Source: Nitrospirales bacterium | GTDB lineage: Bacteria; Nitrospirota; Nitrospiria; Nitrospirales; UBA8639 | Direction of reading: 5' to 3' | Length of the DNA stretch: 64,000 bases | Assembly (NCBI GenBank): GCA_029261355.1 | Contig: JAJDBM010000002.1 | Location: 1-64,000 of the forward strand | Shown: one piece after another, positions 33,298-42,175 of the stretch | How the letters are laid out: each line of letters begins with the position of its first letter | Position numbering within the stretch: position 1 is the first letter of the stretch | Program-made: the position numbers and the translations under genes | The notes under the pieces: generated by a model | Seen by the model: the letters and a program-made list of their open reading frames with translations, nothing else | What the model was told of the DNA's origin: nothing | The model's database searches: none

Positions 33298-34019
33298 ACA
33301 CCAAGGCATGACGTTGCTTCGTGAATCCAGAGTATAGATGGTGAGTGAAGAACCGTTATAGTGAACAACTTGATTCTTGGTAATGTTTGAACCCTGGCAA
33401 TGGTGAAATGAGTAGAGCGATCTCGATCAGATCAGAAGAAAGCACTCCCCCTTCTCCACTCATTAAAAATAAATTCGTGACGGAAACAATGTCTTTTCAT
33501 TCATTTCAACATTCTTCAAACCTCTCCCTGCCCCACATGTGACTCTTCCCCATTCAATTAAATACCTTTCGTCTCCTCCACGTTCTCAATTATTCCTAGC
33601 GTTTTCCATCATCTCACTCTTTCTCAAGATTGCATGAATTTATTAAGATGTATGCTTGCCTCATTTCCATTTGTGGAATGGTTTAAAAACTAAAATGATT
33701 TTTGGATGATAGTTGATTCGTTCAACGATTCAGGCGAATGACGTGATAGCCGGTTCAATGAATTTCCGATGTTTGAAGTGAGTCATTTCACGTTGATACT
33801 TGGATTCGCTATCAATGTTGTCGTGATGCACCATTTGTCGGCATCATTGATATCTATGACCTGCATAGATTGAGCCTGAGTGTTTTCAAGAATCCAGATC
33901 ATTCGACCGAAAAACATAGTGGAATTCTATGTGTCGCTTTCTGTCTATTCTAACTTGTTGTTGAGGTGGAAGAATGTATTGTTCTTCAATGATGAACTGA
34001 TTATCAGGGTAATAAGGCG
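33298..34019. other. Long non-coding stretch before the QueC-like array
   Basis: No credible gene is visible. About 33445-33640 is markedly pyrimidine-rich on the plus strand. A small inverted repeat, CCATT-TGTGG-AATGG, lies at 33667-33681 without a strong T-run. The 3' part carries a block shared with the region before the second A-type gene (see 33883-33917), followed by ACATAG-tggaatt-CTATGT at 33914-33932. These may be the promoter and leader of the array. Confidence 0.5.
33883..33917 (+). promoter_or_regulatory. Duplicated upstream element, copy 1 (before A1)
   Basis: About 35 bases beginning TTTTCAAGAATCCAGA and containing GACCGAAAAACAT match, with a few substitutions and one gap, the sequence at 38041-38074 before A2. 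Both lie 100-140 bases before an A-type start. Retention outside coding sequence suggests a promoter or operator, or is simply left from the duplication. Confidence 0.45.
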
Positions 34020-35255
34020 ATGATCATTTCTGGTTTTTCACATGAACAAGAAGGTAAGTATCAGGTCCTTTCAGCTTCTTTTAGTTGGGAAGATTCTGAT
34101 CGTCCGACTCAAGAAATATATTTTCGTTATGGAGCTGACTCGTCCTACTTCATTTTCGAGAACTACCATCCGTTTCTCTTGGCTGCCGTTATCCCGGCAT
34201 TGCGTTATGGCGAACGTCGAATTCAGATAGAGGGAGCCGTCTGCCCGTGGCTCATGGACAATCTCAATTCGTTCATGACCTATATGACGAATTGGTTTTG
34301 GTATAAGTATGCCAGAAAAAAAGATGACCACCGCCTTGTGACTATTGAAGCGGCCTCTTTGAAGACTGCGTATCAAGCGCCGGCTCGTACAGCGTCATTT
34401 TTTTCGGGAGGTGTGGATTCATTTTACACACTTCGGCGTAACCAATTACAGGTTCCCCGAGAGCATGCAGGTTCGATTCAAGACCTCATATTTGTCCATG
34501 GATTTGATATGGGGGTGTATCCTGCACGTGGGACTGAAGAGGATCTTTTCAAGTTTGTGCTCAACGACTTGCAAGACGTTCTTCAAGAAACAGGGCTCAA
34601 TCTTATTCCGGTCTATACGAATCTTCGCACCTTGGCCCACCATCTGGATAGTTGGCTTGACGAATATATGGGATCTGCGATGGCCGCTGTTGCCCATGGA
34701 CTTTCTGGAGGACTCTCGGATGTCTTCATTTCATCCAGCTACGAAATCCCCAAACTGCATCCCTTCGCCAGTCATCCTATGATCGAACCGCGTTTGAGTA
34801 GCTATAACTTACGCGTTCATCATGATGGCGAACGACTCAGTCGTGTGGAGCGTGTCAAAATGATTGCTGATTGGCCGATTGCGTTAGCATCACTGCGAGT
34901 CTGTTTTGAAGGTAAAGATGGAGAGATGAATTGTGGTTCGTGTCCAAAATGTATTCGTACCAAACTTGAGCTGTTGAGTGTGGGGAAATTACAAGACGCA
35001 CGTACAATGCCTGGAGGTGAGCCAACACCACAGACTGTACGGGCTGGACTAGATTTGGAGCCTCAAACTATTCCATTTGTCAGTACCCTGAAGGATGCGC
35101 TCAATGCGATTGGTCGAGGTGATCTCGCCCGAGCAGTTGCCTATAAAGAATGGGAATACTATTTATCTCAAGCCACCAATATGAAAGGACTTGCAACACT
35201 TTTTGATAAGAACGTTCTCAAGGGAGCCCTCAAACGAAAATTTAGTGTGGTCTAA
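34020..35255 (+). CDS. QueC-like PP-loop protein, subtype A (A1)
   Basis: 411 residues. Residues 1-110 form a distinct N-terminal domain with SWEDSDRPTQEI and EGAVCPWLMDNL (invariant Cys75). The PP-loop SGGVDS is at 129-134. A zinc site like QueC has cysteines 295, 305, 308 and 311 (C-x9-C-x2-C-x2-C, NCGSCPKC). In QueC this fold adenylates a carboxylate and makes an amide and then a nitrile. Here the substrate is unknown and no other queuosine genes are present. It resembles A2 (38183) far more than the B-type genes. Followed by B1 after 250 bases. Confidence 0.8.
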   Translation: MIISGFSHEQEGKYQVLSASFSWEDSDRPTQEIYFRYGADSSYFIFENYHPFLLAAVIPALRYGERRIQIEGAVCPWLMDNLNSFMTYMTNWFWYKYARKKDDHRLVTIEAASLKTAYQAPARTASFFSGGVDSFYTLRRNQLQVPREHAGSIQDLIFVHGFDMGVYPARGTEEDLFKFVLNDLQDVLQETGLNLIPVYTNLRTLAHHLDSWLDEYMGSAMAAVAHGLSGGLSDVFISSSYEIPKLHPFASHPMIEPRLSSYNLRVHHDGERLSRVERVKMIADWPIALASLRVCFEGKDGEMNCGSCPKCIRTKLELLSVGKLQDARTMPGGEPTPQTVRAGLDLEPQTIPFVSTLKDALNAIGRGDLARAVAYKEWEYYLSQATNMKGLATLFDKNVLKGALKRKFSVV

Positions 35256-35505
35256 AGTACTGCAGTTATTGCTCGCACGTTCTCTGCTCTTTGGAATAAA
35301 GAACACAATCGAGGAACGCCCATTCTATAGAGAGAGGAATAGCTTTATACAAGGGAGAGACACCCTATATCTATATTGTCGCGAGGTGTCAATACTGTAT
35401 TAGTACAACGAATTCTTTTGTGTCAGATGCATCGGTGGCGTGAGGAACGGTATTTGTGAATTGTGGTTCAAGTATTTTTAAGGACGTGATGTCGAATAGA
35501 TTGAG

Positions 35506-36753
35506 ATGAGAATTTTTGATTTACAAACGAGTACCAGTACCGGTGTTCATACATTGTCAGCCACTGTAGCCTGGGAGGACAATGATCGTCCGAATGTCGA
35601 AGTTTTTTTCCGCATCTATGCCGATACAGGATATGTCAATTCTTCTGACTACCACGCGTTTTTAGTGGCTTGTATTGTCCCTGCCTTACATTATCGTGAA
35701 AGGCGTATTCGTATCGAGGGGGCCGTTTGTCCGTGGCTTGTCGATAATCTCAAGACCATGATGGCGTATTTGAATCATTGGTATTGCTATGAACATCAAC
35801 GACGCCCTGAAGAAGAAGTTGCGATAGAAGCCGCGACCTATCTCTCTCATGATCCTGTACCTCATCGACGTGTTGGCATGTTCTTTTCGGGTGGCGTTGA
35901 TTCGATCTATACGTTACGAAAGAATCAACTAACACTTCCTGCGGGGCATGCTGGGCGAATTCAAGACTTGATCTTTTTGCATGGGTTTGATTCATATGGC
36001 AATCGGCCCAAACAGGGGACAGAAGAAGAGGCCTTTTGGTATTTTGTCAAAGAATGTCAACCGATTGCGGCTGACGCCAATGTGAATATTATTCCCGTAT
36101 GGACGAATTTGCGCAATGTCGGAATGGAAGATACAGGGTTTTTTGTCCGAGAATGTTTTGGGGCGACATTAGGTGCCGTCGCCTATGCTCTTTCAGGGAA
36201 GCTGACGGATGTGGTTATCGCATCGAGCGATCATATTGCTGACCTTCGTCCTTGGGGTTCTACGCCCTTAACAGATCCGCGACTCAGTAGTTTCCACGTG
36301 CATTTCCATCACGATGCGGAGAAAATCAAAAGAATTGAGAAAGTACAGGCCATAGCCGATTGGCAAGTCGGACTCGATCATTTACGTGTCTGCTTTTCAG
36401 GAGGACCAGGGACATTAAATTGTGGGGAATGTGAAAAATGTTTGAGGACCAAACTCGCATTGTTATGTGCAGGCAAGCATGAGACGACGAAAGTCTTTAA
36501 GAATAATGACCTGAATGTTGGGCTCCTCCTGAAGGCATTCAATGCGACGGAGGCGAGTCTTCCCTATTCAAAGGAGCTCATACAGGGCTTACGACAAACG
36601 GGACATCATGCGCTCGCATGGATCGTAAGCCTAAAGCGTCTGCAATTTTATCTAACAAAAGCTATGAACCTACGTGAAGTGGTGACAAAGGTAGACAAAA
36701 ACTTGTGTCGTGGCAGGTTGAAAAAATTGTACCTCCGGCTAACTTCTCAGTAA
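35506..36753 (+). CDS. QueC-like PP-loop protein, subtype B (B1)
   Basis: 415 residues, same architecture as A1: AWEDNDRPNVEVFFRIY, EGAVCPWLVDNL with Cys75, SGGVDS at 128-133, and cysteines 296, 306, 309 and 312 (NCGECEKC). Subtype B differs by VRECFGATLGAVAYALSG and by DLRPWGSTPLTDPRLSSF, where A has KLHPFASHP. It has a basic, lysine-rich C-terminus. The A-B pairing, repeated later, suggests they act together, perhaps as a heterodimer (inference). Its stop codon lies inside a 9-bp inverted repeat. Confidence 0.8.
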   Translation: MRIFDLQTSTSTGVHTLSATVAWEDNDRPNVEVFFRIYADTGYVNSSDYHAFLVACIVPALHYRERRIRIEGAVCPWLVDNLKTMMAYLNHWYCYEHQRRPEEEVAIEAATYLSHDPVPHRRVGMFFSGGVDSIYTLRKNQLTLPAGHAGRIQDLIFLHGFDSYGNRPKQGTEEEAFWYFVKECQPIAADANVNIIPVWTNLRNVGMEDTGFFVRECFGATLGAVAYALSGKLTDVVIASSDHIADLRPWGSTPLTDPRLSSFHVHFHHDAEKIKRIEKVQAIADWQVGLDHLRVCFSGGPGTLNCGECEKCLRTKLALLCAGKHETTKVFKNNDLNVGLLLKAFNATEASLPYSKELIQGLRQTGHHALAWIVSLKRLQFYLTKAMNLREVVTKVDKNLCRGRLKKLYLRLTSQ

Positions 36754-36763
36754 TACTGAGAAG
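36743..36763. terminator. Inverted repeat between convergent genes, possible bidirectional terminator
   Basis: CTTCTCAGT-AAT-ACTGAGAAG is a perfect 9-bp stem with a 3-base loop, overlapping the B1 stop and sitting 17 bases from the convergent oxygenase stop. There is no clear T-run on either side, so terminator function is only likely from position. Confidence 0.4.
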
Positions 36764-36779
36764 AAACCCACGTCGTTTC

Positions 36780-37766
36780 TCATCCACACCGATCTTGCCT
36801 ATCCACACAAGGAAGTTTCATATCTGAAGAAGACAACATCGAAATTCCCTGAGGTAGGACTTCATGTCCTTGGAGAGATTTCCCAATAACTGTTGGAAAT
36901 GCCATTTGATCGCCTCCACTTGGTGGATCAAACATTTTATATCGTCGAAACCAAAGTTGAATGACCCATTTTTCTGTATAGTCAGAAACCGGTGACGCGG
37001 CATGCCGTGTTTCATAATGCACCGTCCCATCAGGATTTTTGTTCGTCCATATTATCGCGCGTCCGAGTTTTGGCTGAACAGATAAATGGAGATCTTCAAA
37101 AGTCGTCTCGCCTCCTTGATCTAGGGAAAGATCGTTGAGATAAATGAGGATCGTGTACATTCGGTCGCCGTTATATCCTGAGTAGAAATCCGTGTGAGAA
37201 TCAAACTTTTGTCCTGCTTGGTAACGAGTGACATACACGGCTTCCACATGATTATAAGGGAGTCCAACAAGCATAGATCCGCGGTACAAGAGTGGTAGAA
37301 CTGCTGGATCCCACATGTGTTCAGAGAAAACTGTTGCCGTTTCAGATGTTCGACGACTTGTGAGAATACTTTTATAGTTCACGGTCATCATGCTGGGTTT
37401 GAGTCGATCTTGAGTACACTTGATCAAATAATTCGCCTCTTCCTGCGTACAAAAATTTTCAACAATAGATAATCCTGTGTTGGCTACCTGTCGAACACAA
37501 AATTCGTTTGGAAGAAAAGAAACAATATAGGGCGGAACATTCTGAGGGCAGATCCATGATGCGTAATATCTTCTTCGCTTATATGCAGTGACTGGAGAAA
37601 CACGGTGTCTTTGAGCCAATTCAAGGTAATGTCGCGTACTAGCATATAATGACTGGAAGGAGTGCTTAATGTTTTGCCAACCGAGTTTCATCATGTTGGT
37701 TTGGATAACATCCCTCGGATGTCGCTCCTTGTTAGTTATTTCTGTAGACAGAGGAAGTTGACTCAT
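36780..37766 (-). CDS. Prolyl-4-hydroxylase-like 2-oxoglutarate/Fe(II) oxygenase
   Basis: 328 residues. The C-terminal double-stranded beta-helix has VTRYQAGQKFDSHTDFY, giving the iron ligands H191 and D193, then GGETTFEDLHLSVQPKLGRAIIW, H255 in ETRHAASPV and K266 as the expected 2-oxoglutarate anchor. The spacing matches prolyl-4-hydroxylase alpha-like enzymes, which hydroxylate proline or other residues. The N-terminal 100 residues are not recognised. It is the only minus-strand gene inside the QueC-like array and separates the two A-B pairs. Confidence 0.85.
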   Translation of the reverse strand: MSQLPLSTEITNKERHPRDVIQTNMMKLGWQNIKHSFQSLYASTRHYLELAQRHRVSPVTAYKRRRYYASWICPQNVPPYIVSFLPNEFCVRQVANTGLSIVENFCTQEEANYLIKCTQDRLKPSMMTVNYKSILTSRRTSETATVFSEHMWDPAVLPLLYRGSMLVGLPYNHVEAVYVTRYQAGQKFDSHTDFYSGYNGDRMYTILIYLNDLSLDQGGETTFEDLHLSVQPKLGRAIIWTNKNPDGTVHYETRHAASPVSDYTEKWVIQLWFRRYKMFDPPSGGDQMAFPTVIGKSLQGHEVLPQGISMLSSSDMKLPCVDRQDRCG

Positions 37767-37985
37767 AAATGGCTTAGTCTCATCGCGAGCGCAACAGAAT
37801 ATTGAAACACATATACAATAATCTGCTGACGATTAGTTTTTCCACCCCCCCTTTTTTGTTAGGAGCCTCGTTCATCTTTCTACCATGTGCACTACACATT
37901 TCAGATCCTGAATGCATGGAATAGTTTTAAACGTTCCTAGGTATCGGAAAACAGTGTAACCCTCCTCATGGAATTTTTTCGTCAA

Positions 37986-38022
37986 CCCGTTCAATTAGCG
38001 TCACTACGTGTCTGTTATGGGA
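37986..38022 (+). pseudogene. Short remnant resembling an A-type QueC-like gene
   Basis: One frame reads VQLASLRVCYG, matching LASLRVCF, the segment that carries the first zinc cysteine in A1 and A2. At the base level TTAGCGTCACTACGTGTCTGTT differs from A1 at only three of 22 positions. It lies upstream of A2 with no surrounding gene, so it could be the trace of a further copy or of the duplication junction. Confidence 0.35.
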
Positions 38023-38040
38023 TGATGTTGAGAGGAGGGA

Positions 38041-38074
38041 TTTTCAAGATCCCAGAATATTGACCGAAAAATAT
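38041..38074 (+). promoter_or_regulatory. Duplicated upstream element, copy 2 (before A2)
   Basis: Match to 33883-33917: both start TTTTCAAGA and share GACCGAAAAA. It lies about 110 bases before the A2 start. See copy 1. Confidence 0.45.
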
Positions 38075-38182
38075 ATGCGAACTCAAGGAATTTTCGATCT
38101 AGAGACACTGACTCATTCTCACGAATTTTGCGATCCCACGAAGGAACTTCTGATTTAGTCTCTGAATGAGAGAAAGACGGTC

Positions 38183-39460
38183 ATGAAAATTTTCGATCTT
38201 TCACATCAACAAGAAGGCGGATATCAAGTTCTCTCTGCCTCAATCAGTTGGGAAGAAAGTGATCGCCCTACTCAGCAGATTTCCTTTCGCTATGGGGCCG
38301 ACAAGTCCTATTTCATTTCTGAGAATTATCATCCATTTCTTCTAGCTGCAGTGATTCCGGCGATTCGAAGAGGTGAACGCCGAATCCATGTTGAAGGCGC
38401 GATCTGTCCTTGGCTTAAAGATAATTTGCTTTCGTTTATGTCCTATATGACCAATTGGTATTGGTACAAGTATGACGTGGACAAAGATGACGCACCACTC
38501 GTCACCATTGAAGCGAGATCTCGTCAACCGGAGATCCGTAAACCAGCTAATACCGGTGCCTTTTTTTCTGGTGGTGTCGACTCCCTCTACACACTTCGCC
38601 GAAATCGGTTAAACATTCCTCGGGAACATCCTGGCTCCATTAACGATGTCATATTCGTTCACGGATTTGACATGGGAACACGTCCAAAACGAGGGACAGA
38701 AGAAGATTATTTTAAGTATGTGATTGATGAGTTGAAAGGCCTTCTCGACGAGACGGGACTTAATCTCATTCCGGTATTCACTAATCTTCGACAATTAGAT
38801 CCGTATACTGATTGTTGGCTAGATGAATACATGGGGTCGGCCATGGCTGCGGTGGCCCATGGATTGTCAGGTCGTCTGACAGACGTGCTCGTATCTTCGA
38901 GTTATGAGATTCCCAAACTCCATCCCTTCGCGAGCCACCCAGTTATTGAACCGAGACTGAGCAGCTATGATCTTCGGGTGCATCATGATGGTGAACGATT
39001 AAGCCGGGTCGAGCGAGTGAAAATGGTGAGTCAGTGGCCAATAGCCTTAGCTTCGTTGCGTGTGTGCTTTTTCGGCGATCAGACTCAATTGAATTGTGGT
39101 AAATGTCCCAAGTGTCTACGTACCAAACTAGAATTATTATGCGCTGGAAAATTACAAGAAGCCTGTACGCTTCCGGGAGGTGAACCCACAGCAAGTATTG
39201 TTCGGGCTGGGCTGCATCTTCAGTCTGACACCATCCAGTTCATGAGCACGCTCCGACGTGCGCTTCAGGGAATAGGTCGGTCTGACCTTGCGCGAGCCGT
39301 GAAGTACAAAGAATGGGAGTATGCCCTTGCCTATGCAGTCAATTGGCGGAATGTGTTCAAAAGTATCGACAGAGTCATCTTTCATGGGATGTTCAAGCGC
39401 ATGTTTCGTGTAAAAGCCCCGGTGGTGGAAAAACCAGTCTTTACAGAAAAACCTTCGTGA
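38183..39460 (+). CDS. QueC-like PP-loop protein, subtype A (A2)
   Basis: 425 residues and a close relative of A1 over the whole length: SWEESDRPTQQI, EGAICPWLKDNL, FFSGGVDSLYTLRR, GFDMGTRPKRGTEEDYF, LHPFASHPVIEPRLSSYDL, and zinc ligands in NCGKCPKC. It has a longer C-terminal tail (FRVKAPVVEKP). B2 follows after 64 bases, much closer than A1 to B1, so co-transcription with B2 is likely. Confidence 0.8.
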   Translation: MKIFDLSHQQEGGYQVLSASISWEESDRPTQQISFRYGADKSYFISENYHPFLLAAVIPAIRRGERRIHVEGAICPWLKDNLLSFMSYMTNWYWYKYDVDKDDAPLVTIEARSRQPEIRKPANTGAFFSGGVDSLYTLRRNRLNIPREHPGSINDVIFVHGFDMGTRPKRGTEEDYFKYVIDELKGLLDETGLNLIPVFTNLRQLDPYTDCWLDEYMGSAMAAVAHGLSGRLTDVLVSSSYEIPKLHPFASHPVIEPRLSSYDLRVHHDGERLSRVERVKMVSQWPIALASLRVCFFGDQTQLNCGKCPKCLRTKLELLCAGKLQEACTLPGGEPTASIVRAGLHLQSDTIQFMSTLRRALQGIGRSDLARAVKYKEWEYALAYAVNWRNVFKSIDRVIFHGMFKRMFRVKAPVVEKPVFTEKPS

Positions 39461-39524
39461 GGATGTGCCACACCTGAGTATCAAGGTATTGAAACAATGC
39501 GACGTTATCTTGGGATAAGCGAGA

Positions 39525-40811
39525 ATGCAAATTTTTGATCTAACCGCGAGTAGTGATGAAGATGTGCAAACGCTGTCGGCAACCGTGGCGTGGGAAGACA
39601 ACGATCGTGAAAATGCCGAGGTGTTTTTTCAGGTCTATGGCAACAATGGGTTAATTAATTCCTCAAATTATAACGCATTTCTCGTGGCTTGTGTGCCTGC
39701 TGCATTGCGCTACGGGGAACGGCGAATCCATATTGACGGCCCAGTTTGCCCATGGCTCGTGAATAACTTGACGACCATGATGGCCTACTTCAATCATTGG
39801 TATTGGTATGATCAGGGGAGACAACCTGGTGACACGGTCCAGATAGAAGCAAAGTCGTATGTCAGTGATGAGACGCCACGAGAGCCCCGGGTGGGTGCAT
39901 TTTTTTCTGGTGGAGTCGACTCACTGTATACCTTGAGAAGAAACCAACTGGCTATGCCCGAAGGCCATCCTGGCCGTATACGGGACATCATTTTTTTGCA
40001 TGGGTTCGATGTCTTTGGGAATCGTCCTAAGCGTGGACCTGAATTGGATGCATTTCAATATTTTATCAAGGAATGTGAACCGGTGGCTCGTGATGCCAAT
40101 GTCAATCTGATTCCAGTGTGGACAAACGTACGAGTGTTGGGAATGGAGGATAATGGATTTTTTGTACGAGAATGTTGTGGGGCCGTATTAGGAGCCGTGG
40201 CCCACGCCCTTTCCGAAAAACTGACGGATGTGTTCATCGCTTCAAGCCATCATTTATCTGACATTGCTCCTTACGGGTCAACCCCTCTAACAGATCCTCG
40301 ACTCAGCAGCCTGAATCTTCGTATGCATTATGATACCGAACACATTAAACGAATTGAGAAAGTGAAAGTGGTGGGAGATTGGCAGGTTGGACTCGATCAT
40401 TTACGCGTCTGTTTTGAAGGCGGTCCAGGAACTCTCAATTGTGGGACGTGTGAAAAATGCTTGCGAACCAAACTTGCCCTACTCTGTGCCTATAGGCTTG
40501 ACTCGACGACTGCATTTCAGAATAACAATCTGTCCGTTGTGCTCGTGCTGAAAGGGTTTGAGGTCACCGAAGCGACTGTCTCCTTGTCCTCAGAACTTAT
40601 CCATGGGCTACGACAAGCAGGGCACCACAATTTAGCGAGAGCAGTGTGGTTTAAACGCGTGTTTTATTATGCAAAAAAATCGTTGGATGTTCGAGGAGTA
40701 TGTTCATGGGTGGATAAGCACCTCCTTGGTGGGCGCATGAAATATTGGTTTTCGCGAAATCCTAATCCCAAGATGCTCCCTTCACCGCATCGTTCTTTGT
40801 CTAGTCAGTAG
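39525..40811 (+). CDS. QueC-like PP-loop protein, subtype B (B2)
   Basis: 428 residues, like B1: AWEDNDRENAEVFFQVY, DGPVCPWLVNNL, FFSGGVDSLYTLRRNQL, VRECCGAVLGAVAHALS, GSTPLTDPRLSS and NCGTCEKC. All presumed catalytic and zinc residues are intact. It is the template against which the lesions of the following B3 pseudogene are seen. Confidence 0.8.
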   Translation: MQIFDLTASSDEDVQTLSATVAWEDNDRENAEVFFQVYGNNGLINSSNYNAFLVACVPAALRYGERRIHIDGPVCPWLVNNLTTMMAYFNHWYWYDQGRQPGDTVQIEAKSYVSDETPREPRVGAFFSGGVDSLYTLRRNQLAMPEGHPGRIRDIIFLHGFDVFGNRPKRGPELDAFQYFIKECEPVARDANVNLIPVWTNVRVLGMEDNGFFVRECCGAVLGAVAHALSEKLTDVFIASSHHLSDIAPYGSTPLTDPRLSSLNLRMHYDTEHIKRIEKVKVVGDWQVGLDHLRVCFEGGPGTLNCGTCEKCLRTKLALLCAYRLDSTTAFQNNNLSVVLVLKGFEVTEATVSLSSELIHGLRQAGHHNLARAVWFKRVFYYAKKSLDVRGVCSWVDKHLLGGRMKYWFSRNPNPKMLPSPHRSLSSQ

Positions 40812-40850
40812 CCACTTTTCCCTATTCTTGTTGGCCGGGACATTGTCGTT

Positions 40851-42112
40851 ATACAAATTTCTGCATTGAACGTACAGTCCGATCACGATGTATACACAGG
40901 ATTAGTCATGGTCAGCTGGGAGGATTGTCATCGTCCAGGTGCGGAAATCTTTTTCCGCGTATATGGCGATCCTGAGTATATCAACGCTTCAAACTACAAT
41001 GCGTTTCTCGTAGCTTGCGTCCCTTCAGCCTTACACTATGGGGAGCAACGAATTGATGTTGATGGGCCAGTCTGTCCGTGGCTCGTGGATAACTTGACGA
41101 CAATGACGGCGTACTTCAATCATTGGTATGAGCAGGGGGCTCGATGTGATGCGAATGTGAAGATTGAAGCGAAAGAGTTGACGACTAACCACACGATACG
41201 TTCTTCTTGAGTTGGCCTATTTTTTTCTGGAGGTGTTGACTCGCTCTATACCGTGCGAAGGAATCAACTCACGATACCCGAAGGACATTCCGGCCGTATT
41301 TGCGATGCCATTTTCTTGCACGGGTTTGATGTCTTTGGCAATCGGCCCCAAAATCTGGCTCAGAATTAGAGGCGTTTCGATATTTTGTGAAAGAATGTAA
41401 AGCCGTCGCTCATGAGGCGAAGGTGAATGTCATACCGGTGTGGACGAACATGCGATCGCTCGGCATCGAAGATATTAGGTTTTTTGTAAGTGAATATTAT
41501 GGTGCGGCATTGGGGGCTGTGGCTCATGCGCTTTCGGGCAAACTTACGGATGTCTTAATTTCTTCTGGTGCTCACATTTCCGCCCTACACCCCTCTGGGT
41601 CAACCCCACTGACGGATTCACGACTGGGTAGCTACAGTCTTCATGTTCACCACGATGCAGAACATATTCCAAGAATCGAAAAAGTCAAAGTTCTGGGAGA
41701 CTAGCAGGTCGGGATCGATCACTTACGTGTGTGTCTTTTAGGAGGCCCTGGAACATTGAATTGTGGGATGTGCGAAAAATGCTTGCGGACAAAGCTTGTA
41801 TTACTCTGTGCAAACAGGCTTGGTTTAACCAAAGTATTCAAGAAAAATGATCTCACAGTTGGATTAGTCCTAAAAGGATTTACTGTGACAGACGTCAGTA
41901 CCCAATTTTGCTGTGAGCTAATTCGTGGGTTACGAAAGTCTGGATACAAGAATCTGGCAAGAGCGGTGATGGTCAAGCGCTGGAAATATTATTCGGAAAG
42001 AATTGTCAATATTCGTGGAACATTTGCATGGATAGACAAAAACATTTTAAGAGGTATGGTAAAACATTGGTCTCATACCGTGAATAATCTCACTAAGCAG
42101 CCTTCGTCGTGA
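40851..42112 (+). pseudogene. QueC-like subtype B pseudogene (B3)
   Basis: A third B copy broken in four ways. The start codon expected from alignment with B2 (ATGCAAATT) reads ATACAAATT at 40851. An in-frame TGA at 41208-41210 stands where an arginine is expected. A net one-base loss near 41345-41360 shifts the frame and the old frame then meets TAG at 41367-41369. A TAG at 41702-41704 replaces the tryptophan of GDWQVG. The motifs SGGVDS and NCGMCEKC are still readable across the three frames, so decay is recent. Confidence 0.88.
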
Positions 42113-42175
42113 CTATCTGTCTGGCTCATCACAATCCTCAACAGGTTTGTACGCCCGATTTCACTTTTCCTATCC

